Origin: Guadua angustifolia
Lineage: Eukaryota > Streptophyta > Magnoliopsida > Poales > Poaceae
Assembly: GCA_036346375.1 (NCBI GenBank)
Contig: CM070518.1
Location: 2,736,182 to 2,800,181, forward strand
Direction: 5' to 3'
DNA: 64,000 nucleotides
Numbering within the stretch: the stretch's first letter is position 1; the number at the start of each line of letters is the position of its first letter. Shown one piece after another: positions 34,776 through 46,989 of this stretch. The translations under genes were made by a program, and so were the position numbers. Under the pieces are notes generated by a model that was not told where the DNA came from, made no database searches, and saw nothing but the letters and a program-made list of their open reading frames with translations.

Positions 34776-35908
34776 GTCGGCGTATTCCACCTGACAGGCC
34801 CGAGTCTACAGACCGGGTTTGGTTCAGTAGGAGGGCGTCTTCACGGCTGGCAAACCCTAGCGAGTGAAAACCCTAATGACTCCCACATGAAGGGTCATGA
34901 GCCTATGAACTAAGATGATACAAAGATTTTTACCTGTGTTCAGCCCCTCAACTGTGGTAATAGCCTTACGTCCTGCTAGATCTTTTATAGAGTGTTTGAA
35001 GCTAGTACAGAGCTTTTGGGTTACAAGTTCTTCCTTAGGCTCTACTGCTGAACTCTCGATCGTTCGACCCCCCCTTCCCCATGCACTAGAGGGCCCTTAT
35101 ATAGCCCAGGCTAACGGGGGTAGGTAAAAGGGGGGTCATCATGCTGATCTTCATACATTTATTACTCCTTCCCGTGTTGTCCCGTTCCTCCAGCCTCATT
35201 AAATGCCGACGCATGGCTTCGCCCGGTCCGCCCAGGATGTAACCCCTTTGCGACGGGTAGGTGAGAGGCGTCAGAGGAATGGGCTTGTAGCAGAAATCCT
35301 CACAGTCAAGGGACCTGACACAACAGGCCTGCCGCCTGGCATAGTACGATAGGGGAAGGAGACTTCGAGGCGAAGCCACCTCGCCCCATCTTTTGACCTT
35401 GGCGGGCGCAGCAGGCGCCTCGCCCACCGCCACCGGACGCCATGTGGCCGGCACCGGCCGGCGGGTGTGCTCGCCAACCCACTGCCAAAGCCGCCACGCG
35501 CTGGCACCGGCGGCAGGCGCGCTCGCCACTGCTCGGCCAACGCCACGCTGACCGACACTGCCGACGGGCGTGTTTCACCACCCGCCGCCAAAGCCGCCAC
35601 GTGGCTGGCGCCGGCAGTAGGGCTTCGCCCACCGCTCACCGGACGTCCGTGGGCGGCACTGGCCGGCGGGCGTGTTTCGCCCACCCGCCGCCAGTCGCCA
35701 CGCAGCGGGCACCGGCGAGCAGCAGGCATCTCGCCACTGCCGCCGAACGCCACGCGGGCGGCACTGGCGGCGGGCGATCGCCCACCCGCCGCCAAAGCCG
35801 CCACGGGCGGGCGTCGGGCGAAAGTAGGCGTCCTCACCCACTTGCTCGTCGGACGCCACGTAATGGCGCATTGGCTCGGTAAGGGTACCCCAACAGAGTA
35901 CATCGACA
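34776..35908 (-). repeat. Gypsy-A 3' LTR (left copy)
   Basis: It shares the same text as 52729-53861 and the solo LTR 58150-59402, including CCCGAGTCTACAGACCGGG near its right-reading start. Its second half (about 35400-35830) is a GC-rich minisatellite whose units alternate CGCCACGTGGC and CCGGCGGGCGTG stretches. A minus-strand TATA box is present at 35096-35104. Confidence 0.9.
35096..35104 (-). promoter_or_regulatory. TATA box in the Gypsy-A LTR
   Basis: The minus strand reads CTATATAAG, set in GGGCTATATAAGGGCCC. The same 9 bases are kept at 53048-53056 in the other LTR and 58473-58481 in the solo LTR, a sign of constraint while the family was active. It would start minus-strand retroelement transcription in the 5' LTR. 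Confidence 0.7.
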
Positions 35909-36103
35909 AGAGTAGCCGGGCCCGCCCTGGAGCACGTGCTAGAGCCTTTTGGAACCTTCATTAAATGTTTGGTGCGTTCTTAGGCGGGGCCACCACTCAT
36001 GAGGATACGACCGCCTCAATTCCCTCCCGTATCTGTAGATTTTTCTTGGGACCCGAAACAGCGCACGATCTTGTCTCTTCGCGAACCGTCGGTGTGGGTG
36101 GTG

Positions 36104-36114
36104 TGTATATATGG
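36104..36114 (+). promoter_or_regulatory. Possible TATA box for the Gypsy-A antisense ORF
   Basis: TGTATATATGG lies about 105 bases upstream of the ATG of the antisense ORF at 36217, in a GC-balanced surround. The spacing suits a plant promoter for plus-strand transcription independent of the LTR. This is an inference from position only. Confidence 0.35.
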
Positions 36115-37568
36115 ATACATCTGTACCAAGCGGTTTACGCCTTCTGCTTTCTTCCGCACTTCAACTTTCGCTTCTTCGCCTTCCTCGCTCAAAGTCTTCA
36201 CCTTCCTTTTGCCTTCATGGCGCCTTCCATCCCTGCTTCCACCGCTGATGCTACTACGGTGAAGAAGATCTCCCATATCGCGCCAGAGGGCACCTTCCAC
36301 TTTCGGGCAGGGACCCCCACGCCGCGGTGCCTCTCCAACGAAATTCTCATCCATGTCTGGGCAATGATGGCGGGTCTGGTCCCGGCATTATCCGACTTCT
36401 TCTTCACTGTCCTCCATTTTTATGAAATCCACCACCTTCACCTCACCCCCAACTCCATCGTCTTCCTTTCCATCTTCGCACACCTCTGTGAAATGTTCAT
36501 GGGGGTGATGCCAATCTTCCTCTTTCCGCTATTTCTTCCTTTGCCGCGTTCTACCGACGGCGAGGTAGTCAGGGAGTTGCTATTTTCGCCTCGACGGATT
36601 GGCCTCCGCTACATTGCCTTCGGCCTAGGTCCAATCGAAGGCGTGGCACAACGACCGGTCAGACATCAACGATGATAAGCTGAGTCGATGTTCTAAGTGC
36701 GGCATTGGGCAGCGGAGGCCTCAAAGCTCGAACTCACGGTCGAGGAGATAGAGAGTTTCGCAATGGCGGCCCGCATCAACAGACTGCGGGACGCCGGATT
36801 AACCGGGGTGCTGGTGGTCCGGGACTTTGTGACCCAGAGAATCAACCCCCTTCGTCGACGCCCGCTTCGCAGATGGCAAGATACGTGCGACGCATTTACA
36901 TAACGCCGCGACGCATTCTTGGCCGAAGTTCGCTTTTTTAGCTTTTTTCGCATACATGCTTCTTTCTGCGGCTCCCTACCAACCGGCAGTTTTCTTTATC
37001 TTTTGCCAGGTGCGAGAAACCTGGAGGAGCAAATCATTAGCAGATGGCTTGCCGGATTGATGCCGCCGATTCCAAGCGGCTTGGACTTTCCAGCAGCGGC
37101 CCGGCCGCTCGCCCACTTGGAGCACGCGGAGCGCCTGTGGATCATCAAGCAGCTCCCACCGATGGACTCCACTGGAGCCGCCGTGGTGCCAGCCCGCGGT
37201 CCGCTGGTGATCAGGGGAACGACCACCGCCAGCGATCGGGCCGCACACAGCGGCCACTTGGTCCAGACGCCACGGGCCTGGACCCCAAGATGGCCCGCAC
37301 CACGGGCCAGACTTCCACTGCCACCAGCTCTAATGTGGCGGCACCTTCACAAGGGACGGCGGCACAGGCTGCCCCAACCATGACTTCGCCACCAGAGGCG
37401 ATGCCTCCTGCAGCGCCAGTTCCATCGCCTTCACCAGTTCCTTCTCCTCCGGTGCCGGCCCCTACTACTACGGCGCCAGCACCCTTAGCCACGGGAGCCC
37501 ATGCCACCACTCAACAGGGTGAGCTTACGCTCCCGAAGGCCACTTTCAGTTTGAGGGTGCCGCCAAGG

Positions 37569-39205
37569 TGTAACATCCCCAATTTCAGTTTCAGAGTAAC
37601 GCAGCGCACCTCGTCGACGAAGGCAAGTCTCCTTGACACACATTGATCCCATGTTTGCAAATGTTTTACAATGTTTTGTAAACATGCATTGCTATCTTTA
37701 TAACCGTATGTCAAATATAGACTGTTAGTTATTCCGAATTGCTATCATCTCCTTGATTGTTGATATCCATGTTTAATTGTAACCTTAGGACACTTTGCTA
37801 TGTCATGCCTAATTTATATTGTGACATTTGATGGTTAGAACGGTAGTTCTGCTTAGTGCAAAAATTGATTAAATGACCTACGGGTGGGATTATATCAAAA
37901 GTATGATTTAAAGTATGATTTGAGAATTGTAGCAAAGTTCTTACTACTGTGATTGCAAAATAAAAATAAATAAAAATGGTTTAGATTGGCGCGTAATGGT
38001 TTGTTCAAGGGTGCGAGATGGAGCATCGGTTCGGTTTGTGAAAGCCGCCTAATCAATTTAAGGACCGACGCTTATGGCTGCCCATTCTAAGCATTACCAG
38101 GCAACCACATGTCAAATGGGCTCGACACGGCTGAATAATTTGTAGAAACCTAACTTAGACTCACCAGATGGTGGAATGTGGGTGCCGATGGAGGCAAGTC
38201 GTATTTTCCACACCGCGAAGAGGGGCTTTATATTGGTGAGATGGAACCCTAATAGCGGTGAAACCTCACGGTGAGTCGGGTTAGGTGTATACATTGTAAA
38301 GGCCTTGTCATGATATCTCGGTAGGCACACCAAAGGAAGTGTGTTAATAGCTTGGCATTAAGAGAATATCATGTCTTGTGGGTAAAGTCGCACACCTCAC
38401 AGAGTTAAAACTATTCGAATAGCCGTGTTTACGGCCAAAGGCAAAGCGAAGAATGCTTTCATCTTGGTAGACTTGGTTTTGGTTTTAAAAAGAATAACCG
38501 ATGTTTTGTTTTGGGATTCGGAGTAGATGGAACTCTCTGATGTTTATTTGGCGATTGAGCCAATCGTAGATGGAACTGCTTTTGTTCATGACAGATAGAG
38601 TCATGAGTGTAACTTAATCTTTTAAATGTGGCGGATAGATCCTTTATACTAGTGATGGTAGATAGAACCTTCACTAGAATATTAAATAATTCAATTATTA
38701 AATAATTGTTTAAAATGTGCATTGTGAAAATTATTATTATGTATGGTTTGATAAAACTTGGCTTTATGCAAAAGAACCCTATTAAGCCTTTCCTTGGAAA
38801 GCCCTACATGTTGCATTTTCCTGCACTTATGAGTACGTTTGTACTCACATGCTACACTCAACATGAATCTCGAAGCTTTCGAAGTCTGCCAGGACTACTC
38901 ACGACTTCTACATGTGAAGATCTCGACAAAGGCCATCCTGAGTACTAGGACGCGCTCCCTGCACAATTGCTCGTGGTAAATTGATGGGTCCTCCGTGTTG
39001 GAGTTTATTGTTCTTATTTTGTTGCTTCCATTTGTAAGACTTTATGTCTTGTAATAATTGGCCATAAGGTCGGTATCTGTTATTTTTATTTATGTTATTA
39101 TTCGCACTTGGTTATGATTCATCATCGCTTGACTGTGTACTAGCTACCGATCCGACTAGTACAGAAATACACGTGAGCTTCCTGATGGTAAACTGGGGTC
39201 TCAGA
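37569..39205 (+). repeat. Gypsy-B 5' LTR, internally deleted
   Basis: After the first 20 or so bases the text jumps directly to AGAGTAACGCAGCGCACC, which in the 3' LTR lies about 1.86 kb further in (43110). TTTC occurs at both breakpoints, suggesting a microhomology deletion in this copy or an insertion in the other. The remaining 1.6 kb aligns closely with 43110-44727. Confidence 0.88.
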
Positions 39206-39207
39206 GG

Positions 39208-39220
39208 TGGTATCAGAGCT
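39208..39220 (+). promoter_or_regulatory. Primer binding site of Gypsy-B (initiator Met tRNA)
   Basis: TGGTATCAGAGCT begins two bases after the 5' LTR. This is the standard plant retrotransposon primer site complementary to the 3' end of initiator methionine tRNA. It fixes the plus orientation of the element. Confidence 0.9.
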
Positions 39221-39830
39221 GAAGTTGACCTGAGGACATGTCCCTAGTTAGAATGGTCGCTTTTAGGAAAGCTTCAAAATCTTATGTTATAATAGAAGCA
39301 AATTAATTGTGCTATTCTCATCTTTTCTCGCCTTTCTATTCTTATCTTCGCCTTGGGAGTTCTTTCTTATCTACTTCATCTTCACCTTATCTATCTGCTC
39401 CTTCACCTTTTTGGAATGTTAATTATACCGCCTCTTCCTTATAACTTCTATATTAGGTTTATCGAGTTCCTTCCCTCATCAAGGTATGATGTCTCAAAAG
39501 GAGCGATGCAGCAAAGTTGCTAGTGAAGTTGTTCGTCTTCATGGTGAGGATCCGACCTTTGTTCGATGAAGACCAAAGAAGCAAGTTCGATCTCAGACTA
39601 ACCCTATAAGATAAGTTGGTCAAGGTTCATTCCGTGTTTGAGCCGCATTGCCTAGTTTTAGTTAGTAATTTTTAGTCCAGTAGACGGGTTGTTTTGCTTT
39701 GAGTTGTTTCAAATTTGCCTATTTTTTAAGTCGCTTTTTCCTTGGCGCTTGGTTCTGGGTGTTGCTAGATACCCCGCTTCTCATCTATGCTATTCCCTCT
39801 CTTCTTTTGCTTTCTTGGTCGCCGCTTCAG

Positions 39831-40987
39831 ATGGAGAACCCAGGCAGAGGCCGTGGTAGAGGAAGAAGAGGAGGCCACGCTAGAGGTCGTGGTCGTGGCG
39901 TGGTAGAGCTGAGCATAAGATGAAGTTCAGACAAAGAAGAAGACAATGAGAATGACCAAGTACCGCCACCTCCAATAAGAAGAAGAACCAATACCACCCC
40001 CACCGCCAGCTCAACCTCAAAGCATGGAGCAGATGATGGCCATGCAGCTCCAGATACTACAAGTTCTCAGCAGAACACCGTGAATCCACCACAAGCAACC
40101 CCAAGGCAGGAAGCAGCCCAGCCACCCCAATCTAAGTTCGGGGAGTTCATGAGGACAAGACCTCCAACCTTTGCTGGATCAGTTGATCCATTGGAGGCGG
40201 ATGACTGGCTTAAGGAGGTTGAAAAGAAGTTGTATTTGGCCCAAGCATTTAATCCGAGAGTGTCCACTTTGCCTCTCATCAATTGAAGGGCACCGCTGAC
40301 TAGTTGGTGGGAAAACTACAATGCACCACGGAAGAAGCACAAGCTATCACCGATGAGTTTGTGCTCAAGATTCAGAGCCACCCATATTCCTAAGGGAATT
40401 ATGGAGATGAAGAGGAGGAGTTCCACCGGCTTCAACAAGGCAACTTGTCGAACTGAGTATCCAACCGCTTCACTGGCTTGTCATGGTATGCCCGAAGATG
40501 TTGCAACAGATGAGGCCAAGATTTGGCGCTTTTGGAAGGCCTCGAACCGGATCTTAAGGTGCAGTTAGTCTCCAAAGACTATCCGTCTTTTTCATCACTT
40601 GGTGAACAAGAGTTTGATCCAAGAAGATGCGCAATTTCAGATGTCTGAGTCTCGCAAGAGAAAGATGGTGTTTCAGGCACAGCAAGGAGCAAGCAGTCCC
40701 AGAGTCCGTGTGAATGAACCAGACTTCAGCAGAGCCACGATCGCAATGACACCCAACAACTCCAAGTTCAACACCTCGCTACATCTTGCAAGAGTCTCAT
40801 GTCAATACTCCTATGCAATCTCGAGATACGCCACACAAAGAAGAAGAGTGCAATGCTATCGATGCCAACAGCTAGCATTATGCTAGCAATCGCCAAGCTG
40901 AAGCGCCAAATTACTCCAATACTGCTCAACTTGGGGTCTACACCGGCTGTAACACCGGTGCAAGCACAAGGTAGTGTAGTATCCTGA
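39831..40987 (+). pseudogene. Gag of Gypsy-B, frameshifted
   Basis: ATG 39831 opens an Arg/Gly-rich N-terminus (MENPGRGRGRGRRGGHARGR). Near 40140 comes FGEFMRTRPPTFAGSVDPLE, then ADDWLKEVEKKLYLAQAF, the hallmark of the Ty3/Gypsy retrotransposon gag domain (PF03732). Later pieces include SKDYPSFSSLGEQEFD near 40575 and a degraded zinc knuckle (CYRCQQLALC) near 40850. The frame is lost several times and the last reading stops at 40985. No protease follows: only about 250 bases separate gag from the 3' LTR. Gag would form the virus-like particle shell in the cytoplasm. Confidence 0.85.
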
Positions 40988-41220
40988 CTTCAGAACAACT
41001 CCAAGAGCCCGTAGTCTCGAGGAAGAGGGAGTGTTAATCATCTCTTAGCGTCGGTTGTTCAAGTAAAGAAAGAAATTCTCGTAAGTCTTCATCAAGTTTC
41101 AGCCTCGCCAAAGCTTTGTTCGCCTCGAGTAAGAAGCTGGGAGTCAAAGGATCAAAAAGTCAAGTTTTTTTGTTCCTCCTCTTTTTTTCTCCGTCCGAAT
41201 CTCGGGGACGAGATTCTCTC

Positions 41221-41235
41221 TAAGGGGGGTAGGTT
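41221..41235 (+). promoter_or_regulatory. Polypurine tract of Gypsy-B
   Basis: TAAGGGGGGTAGGTT sits immediately upstream of the 3' LTR start at 41236, the position where plus-strand DNA synthesis would be primed. Confidence 0.75.
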
Positions 41236-44200
41236 TGTAACATCCCCAATTTCGGGTTTCTGCTAAAAGCTAATTTAAAATTAATTAATTTTAAAATTTG
41301 GTTTCTCATCAGTGTTAAATTTAACCTGGCATCCTTATCCATCCGAAATTGAAGTTCAATTCTTTATCGCCCGCAAAATCAAAATTCCAATTCCGGTCCT
41401 TAATCGAAATTTCACCCGAGTTCTAAAATGCTCTAAAAATCTCGAAACCCTTTAAAATAGGTTCCAAATATTCTATAATGATTTTGGAAATTTTTTCAAG
41501 ATTTATAGAATCACTCTGGCATTTTATCTCTCGCGGTCTTTCATCAAAATCAGTATATTCGTTCCGGAATAATCTAAATTCCAAAATTCATCAAAATTTA
41601 GTAAAACCAATTTCATTGGGTTACAAATAATCTATAGTATTTTTATGAATTTTTTCAGGATTTTTAGATTATTTTTACTATTTTATTCCTCGTGCTTTTG
41701 TCTCTTCATTTCTTCCAACCAACGAGAAAGTGACACGTGGCATGTCACTGTTTATCGTCTTCTTCCTCCGGACAATGCCATGAGCAGAAATTCTAAGTTT
41801 TTGACTCCATCTTCAAATGCTCATAACTCTCTCCACGATTGTCCGAATCCAGTGAAATTTGAAGCGTTACGACGGCGTCGTAATGGAGATTGATTACCCT
41901 ACTGTTTCTCATTCCGAAATCAAGTGAAACGGTCGCTGCAATCAATTCTTTACCGTTTCTTGTTTTAGCCATAACTCATCTGTTCCTTCGTCTCTCTGAG
42001 CGTGTGAGTACCTCAAACGAGCGTATTGACGTCCTCTACACCGTGCTCACCTTGTCCCTTTGGTTCTGTATCATTTCCCATCCCAAAACTCGAGAAAACC
42101 GTACGCCCGGCGTCCTCCAAAGACACCGGCGAGCCATCTCTTACTCCGGTGAGTTTCTAGACAAACCAACCACGTCACTTTGTGCCATTTGCCTCCGTGA
42201 TCACAACCAATCAATTGGATTTGATTTTCGTTGCAGTTTGACCCCGGATTTCGAGTTTGTTCATCGTCGGCCGTCGCTCCGTTCGTCATCGATTTCTTCC
42301 GATTAGGTACGAACCAATTCAATTCCTTGCACCCGTAGACTCTCCTTTATGCTAGCTATCCCGTGCTCACCTTAGTTTCAAAAATTTCAAGTTTTCGGGT
42401 GTTTTTGATCGTCATGCCGCCTACTCGTTTTGGGCGTCGTTGAACTCGTTTTGCCGTCGCCGTTTCCGGCCTCCGCGCCGCCGGCCGTTGTGCCCATCAT
42501 CTCCGCCACACCCCGCCGCACCTTCGCCGCCCCTCGGCCGACCGTTTCCGCTGCCGTGCGCCGTCGCCCACGCCTCGCCGAGCCGCCTGCCCGCGCTCAC
42601 GCCCGTGCGCCCGCACCCTGGCCGTCGCCGCCGGCCGACTGCCGCCGGCGAGCTCCCCCTCCGGCGAGGTTCCCCTTCGGCAAGCCGCTCCTCCCCTCAA
42701 TCAGTTGGCCGGTGCTGCTCCTTTCTTGTTTCACTTGCTCCCTGGCCATGGCGTTTCTCTGCTCATTCCTCTGTACAGGCATTTGAGAAGAAGGCTAATA
42801 GTCAATGACAGTGGGGCCAGCTTGTAAGAGACACAAGAAAAATCAGGAAACAGAGAAAAGAAAAGATTCTTCGGAATATTCCTCGTTTTCTAATTTTTAG
42901 GATTTTTAAAATTCAAACATTTGTTTCTCCGTCATCCGAACTCCGATTTGAGTGATTCCAATTCCTAAATTCATCTAAATTCATCCTCTATCTGCCAGTA
43001 TTTTTATTATAATTTTTAGTTTCTATTTAATTTATTTTATTCTTTTTCGCACCTTAGTTTTGCGTGAGTCGAAGAAAAATTCGCCGAGTCGCCAACGAAG
43101 GAGAAGACTTTCAGAGTAACCCAGCGCACCTCGTCGACGAAGGCAAGTCTCCTTGACGCACATTGATCCCATGTTTGCAAATGTTTTACAATGTTTTGTA
43201 AACGTGCATTGCTATCTTTATAACCGTATGTCAAATATAGATCGTTAGTTATTCAATTGCTATCATCTCCTTGATTGTTGATATCCATGTTTAATTGTAA
43301 CCTTAGGACACTTTGCTATGTCATGCCTAATTTATATTGTGACATTTGATGGTTAGAACAGTAGTTCGCTTAGTGCAAAAATTGATTAAATGACATCTGG
43401 TGGGATTATATCAAAAGTATGATTTACAGTATGATTTGATAATTGTAGCAAAGTTCTTGCTGCTGTGATTGCAAAATAAAAATAAAATGAAAATGGTTTA
43501 GATTGGGGCGGAATGGTCTGTCGGGCCGGTGTAGATGGAGCATCGGTTACGGTTTGTGAAAGCCGCCTAATCAATTTAAGGACCAACGCTTATGATTGCC
43601 CATTCTAAGCATTACTGTGCAACCACATGTCAAATGGGCTCGACTGGCTGAATAATTTGTAGAAACCTAACTTAGACTTACCAGATGGTGGAATGTGGGT
43701 GCCGATGGAGGCAAGTCGATTTTCCCACACCCGCGCAAGAGGGGCTTTATATCAAGAGATGGAACCCTAATAGCGGTGAAACCTCACGTGAGTCGGGTTA
43801 GGCGATACATTGTAAAGGCCTTGTCATGATATCTCACCGCACACCAAAGGAAGTGTGTTAATAGCTTGGCATTAAGAGAATATCATGTCTTATGGGTAAA
43901 GTTGTACACCTCTCAGAGGCTAAACTATTCAATAGCCGTGTTTACGGCCAAAGGCAAAGCGAAGAATGCTTTCATACCGTAGACTTGGTTTTGGTTTTAA
44001 AAAGAATAACTGATGTTTTGTTTTGGGATTCGGGAGTAGATGGAACTCTCGGATGTTTATTTGGCAGATTGAACCAATCAGGTAGATGGAACCTGTTTTG
44101 TTCATGACAGATAGAGTCATGAGTGTAACTTAATCTTTTAAATGTGGCGGATAGAGCCTTTATACTAGTGATGGTAGATAGAACCTTCACTAGAATATTA

Positions 44201-44727
44201 AATAATTCAATTATTAAATAATTGTTTAAAATGTGCATTGTGAAAATTATTATTATGTATAGTTTGATAAAACTTGGCTTTATGCAAAAGAACCCTATTA
44301 AGCCTTTCGTTGGAAAGCCCTACATGTTGCATTTTCTCAGACTTGTGGAGTACGTTTGTACTGACATGCTACACTCAACATGAATCTCAGAAGCTTTCGA
44401 AGCTGCCGTGGACGACTACGACTTCTACATGTGAAGATCTGACAAAGGCCATCCGGAGTACTAGGACGCGTTCCCCAGACAATTGCCTGTGGTAAATTGA
44501 TGGGTCCTCCCGTGTTGGAGTTTATTGTTCTTATTTTGTTGCTTCCGCTGTAAGACTTTATGTCTTGTAATAATTGGCCATAAGGCCGGTACTCTGTTAT
44601 TTTTATTTATGTTATTATTCGCACTTGGTTATGATTCATCACTGTTTGACTGTGTGTACTAGCTACTGATCTGGGACTAGTACAGAAATACACAGGAGGT
44701 TCCGGATGGTAAATCTGGGGTCTCACA
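41236..44727 (+). repeat. Gypsy-B 3' LTR, full-length form (about 3.5 kb)
   Basis: It begins TGTAACATCCCCAATTTCGG and ends TCTCACA. It contains 1.86 kb (about 41256-43110) missing from the 5' LTR, including a GC-rich stretch at 42430-42700 whose long readings are low-complexity Pro/Arg/Ala and not convincing proteins. ORFs at 41645-42306 have no recognised domain. Confidence 0.88.
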
Positions 44728-45580
44728 CAAGGGCGGCCCCTCGAGACGCCCCAGGGACGCAGACATCCCCTGCGCCCACTGGGGCTACGGAAACTTCTGC
44801 CGAGGTGCCTCTTGCCGCCACCGCTGAGAGGGTCGAAGAGGGCGACCCTAGCTTCAGCGCCTCCGGCCATCTCGCCCCTCGCACCACCATCGCCTCGCCG
44901 CAAGACTTGCCGAGCTCTTCACCGAACTTGGCGGAATACACGCCTCACTGGGCATCGTCCTCGCCACACCGCCCAGCATGGGCTCACGGCAGCCCAGCTT
45001 AGTTGGCGTCTGAGCGGCGGTTGGGCTTGAGCGGGAGAGGGCGGAGGCGAAATTGGCGCATGAAAGAGCCAACGTGGTCGCCATGCAGCTGCGGGCGGAG
45101 AGGGCCGAAGCGACGCTGAAGCACTCAGAGCATGAGTCCTTCTACCTGTGGCACAATCACGCCATCATACTCAAGAACGCCTTCCAGCGCACGAAGAGGT
45201 GTTTGGAGCCCTTGGGGGTGGCGCTGAATACGCCCTGCAAGACTCCGCCTTGCAGTTCGCCCATGTGACCAACCAGGCCGCAGAGGCACTTCGGGGGCTG
45301 CCCGCTGCCCTAGCCACCCGCTCCGCCCGAGAGGGGCGGAAGATTCTTGGTCATAGCCACGACTTCGTGTTGTCCCATCGCCCGCCATGACGCCGCCGAT
45401 CCAATGGCGGTGGTGACGGTCGGCGTTGAGGGAGACACGGCGCAAGAGGAGGCACGGGTGCGCGCAGCCGTCGAGCATGTGGTCGGGCTGCTACAGGTGG
45501 AGCAGCCGGTCATGGACGTCTCCACCCCACTGGCGGAGGAGGGAGAGGGCGCCGGCGACCTCGACCTAGGCGACGAGTGA

Positions 45581-46989
45581 AGGGCTGGGCAGCCGCTTTA
45601 GTTCTTTTGCTTCTTCTTCTTTTTGTCTTGTGTTGATCTACCTTCCTGCATGCACCAACATCTGGACAAATTTTAGCGTAATGGATATTTTTACTTGCTT
45701 TACCCGTGCGCTTGTTTATTTTGCTTGATTGATTCCGTTTGTTAGAGCTACCAGGCGACTAGCCTCGAACTTAGCCATAACGCTAAGTAAGCTTTCAAAT
45801 TTAAGGCAATACTTCAGGATCCCATTTTAGGTCACGTGCAGCCGGCTACAAACGTAAGCACAAACCACGCAAGTTACGCAGAACTTAGGTAAAAATGACC
45901 TTAAACCTGGCAGTTCACGCGAAATGCAGAACAGCCTTAGCTTTAGGTTTTTGTACAAGATTGTCGCTGGTTCAAATCCCTTCGGAACTTAGATCCCAAT
46001 GATCTCCTAGAACCGTGCTGCAGCGCGGCGCGGCGAGGGAACAAGTTTCCGGGAGTGTTTTTAGGCCAGCAGTACTCGACGGTGATAACCAGCGGTGCTT
46101 CAAGGAGCCAACCCGAGGCGTGCGAGCCGTGTTCGAGTACTGTGCCCAACTCGCACTCCGGCCACTTGCCCTCGCCGGACGCTAACACTTAGCATTTTTC
46201 CTTTTATCACCAAGGGGCCGTTGTTCTTTGACGCCCGCGACAATCACGCATAACTTGGCCCATCTCAGTATATACATAAGTAAAGGATTAGAAGCATAGC
46301 ACAAGACACTTATCTAGCTTATGTACCACGGGGCGATCAGCCCAGGCGACCGGGCGACCAACCCCCAGGCATCTGGGTGACCAGCTTGGAGCATCGGGTG
46401 GCCAGCCCCCAGGCGTCGGGCGACCAGCCCCCAGCACTTTGAGCTTTTCTTTGGAGTGGGTCGATGCTTTGATCTTCTTCCTGCGTGCACACACATCTAT
46501 CGCAAAGACAAGCAGACATTACGTGTGGCATGTGTAGGGAGGATTTAAACAACATAAACCCTCGCGTGGGATCGTTATGGTCTGTTCTTATTGGATTCTA
46601 AGTCCGTGCGACCTTCGAACCGAACCACGCGATGCGTGGTCAAGAAGCGGCTTCTGAGTGGTAATAGGCCAGCGGCGCTTCATGGTGATGGCGGTGGTGC
46701 TTCTAAGAGCCAACCCGAGGCGTGTGAGCTGCGTTTGAGCGCCGTGCCAAACTCGCTCCCCGGTTACCCGTTCTTGACCCACGTAGGCGCCGGGCGCCAC
46801 CACGGATCGACGGAGAATTTCCAAATAGTCGGGACCAACAACACCCATACGAAAAACTGCCCCTTGGGGCGCAAAAGAGATAAAGATGGTAAAGCAAAAG
46901 CCTTCAAGGCAATAACTTTACTAATTGCGAAGAGTCACGATCGATGCGGGGAAAGACTTACTCGAGGTTGACCAAAGCGAGTCATTGGT
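45581..46989. other. Gypsy-A spacer between antisense ORF and integrase, with internal repeats
   Basis: There is no supported gene. It holds two related blocks: 45990-46190 and 46600-46800 share GAGCCAACCCGAGGCGTG, the TAGGCCAGC/GTGATGGCGGTG-type context and surrounding text, so they are a diverged direct duplication. At 46327-46440 a GC-rich array repeats GGGCGACCAGCCCCCAGGC with variations, about five or six times. Low-complexity ORFs across the array are disregarded. Confidence 0.6.

Larger units (their letters stand above)
37569..44727 (+). mobile_element. Gypsy-B, gag-only LTR retrotransposon nested in Gypsy-A
   Basis: Both LTRs begin TGTAACATCCCCAATTTC and end GGGGTCTCA(C/G)A. The duplication CAAGG flanks the element (37564-37568 and 44728-44732). 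The left LTR is 37569-39205 and the right LTR is 41236-44727. Internal order is a primer binding site complementary to initiator methionine tRNA (39208), a gag gene (39831-40987), and a polypurine tract before 41236. No protease, reverse transcriptase or integrase is present, so it would depend on another element for mobility. This fits the class of terminal-repeat retrotransposons with only a GAG domain. Confidence 0.92.
36217..45580 (+). pseudogene. Antisense ORF of Gypsy-A (putative gypsy-type transposon protein, PF04195-like), split by Gypsy-B
   Basis: It starts MAPSIPASTADATTVKKISH at 36217. LSNEILIHVWAMMAGLVP, FYEIHHLHLTPNSIVFLSIF and AHLCEMFMGVMPIFLF follow, matching the N-terminal domain called Putative gypsy type transposon. 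Further pieces are at 36697-36903 (ASKLELTVEEIESFAMAARI, NRLRDAGLTGVLVVRDF) and 37019-37568 (Pro/Ala-rich). After the Gypsy-B insertion it resumes at 44733 and ends at a stop at 45578-45580, with a coiled-coil-like part (AHERANVVAMQLRAERAEAT) and HNHAIILKNAFQRTKR. It is encoded against the sense of gag-pol. Function in the family is unknown to me. Frameshifts are present even outside the insertion. Confidence 0.83.

Noticed and set aside
35400..35910. Long open readings on both strands in GC-rich LTR sequence (also 53224-53872 and 58638-59475)
   Set aside because: They follow from a stop-poor GC-rich minisatellite, appear in all frames at once, are low-complexity, and lie inside LTRs.
42430..42808. 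Pro/Arg-rich ORFs in the Gypsy-B 3' LTR
   Set aside because: Compositional readings within an LTR, absent from the other LTR, without a recognised motif.
46288..46555. Overlapping minus-strand ORFs at 46288-46555
   Set aside because: They are readings through a GGGCGACCAGCCCCCAGG-type tandem array in a Gypsy-A spacer.
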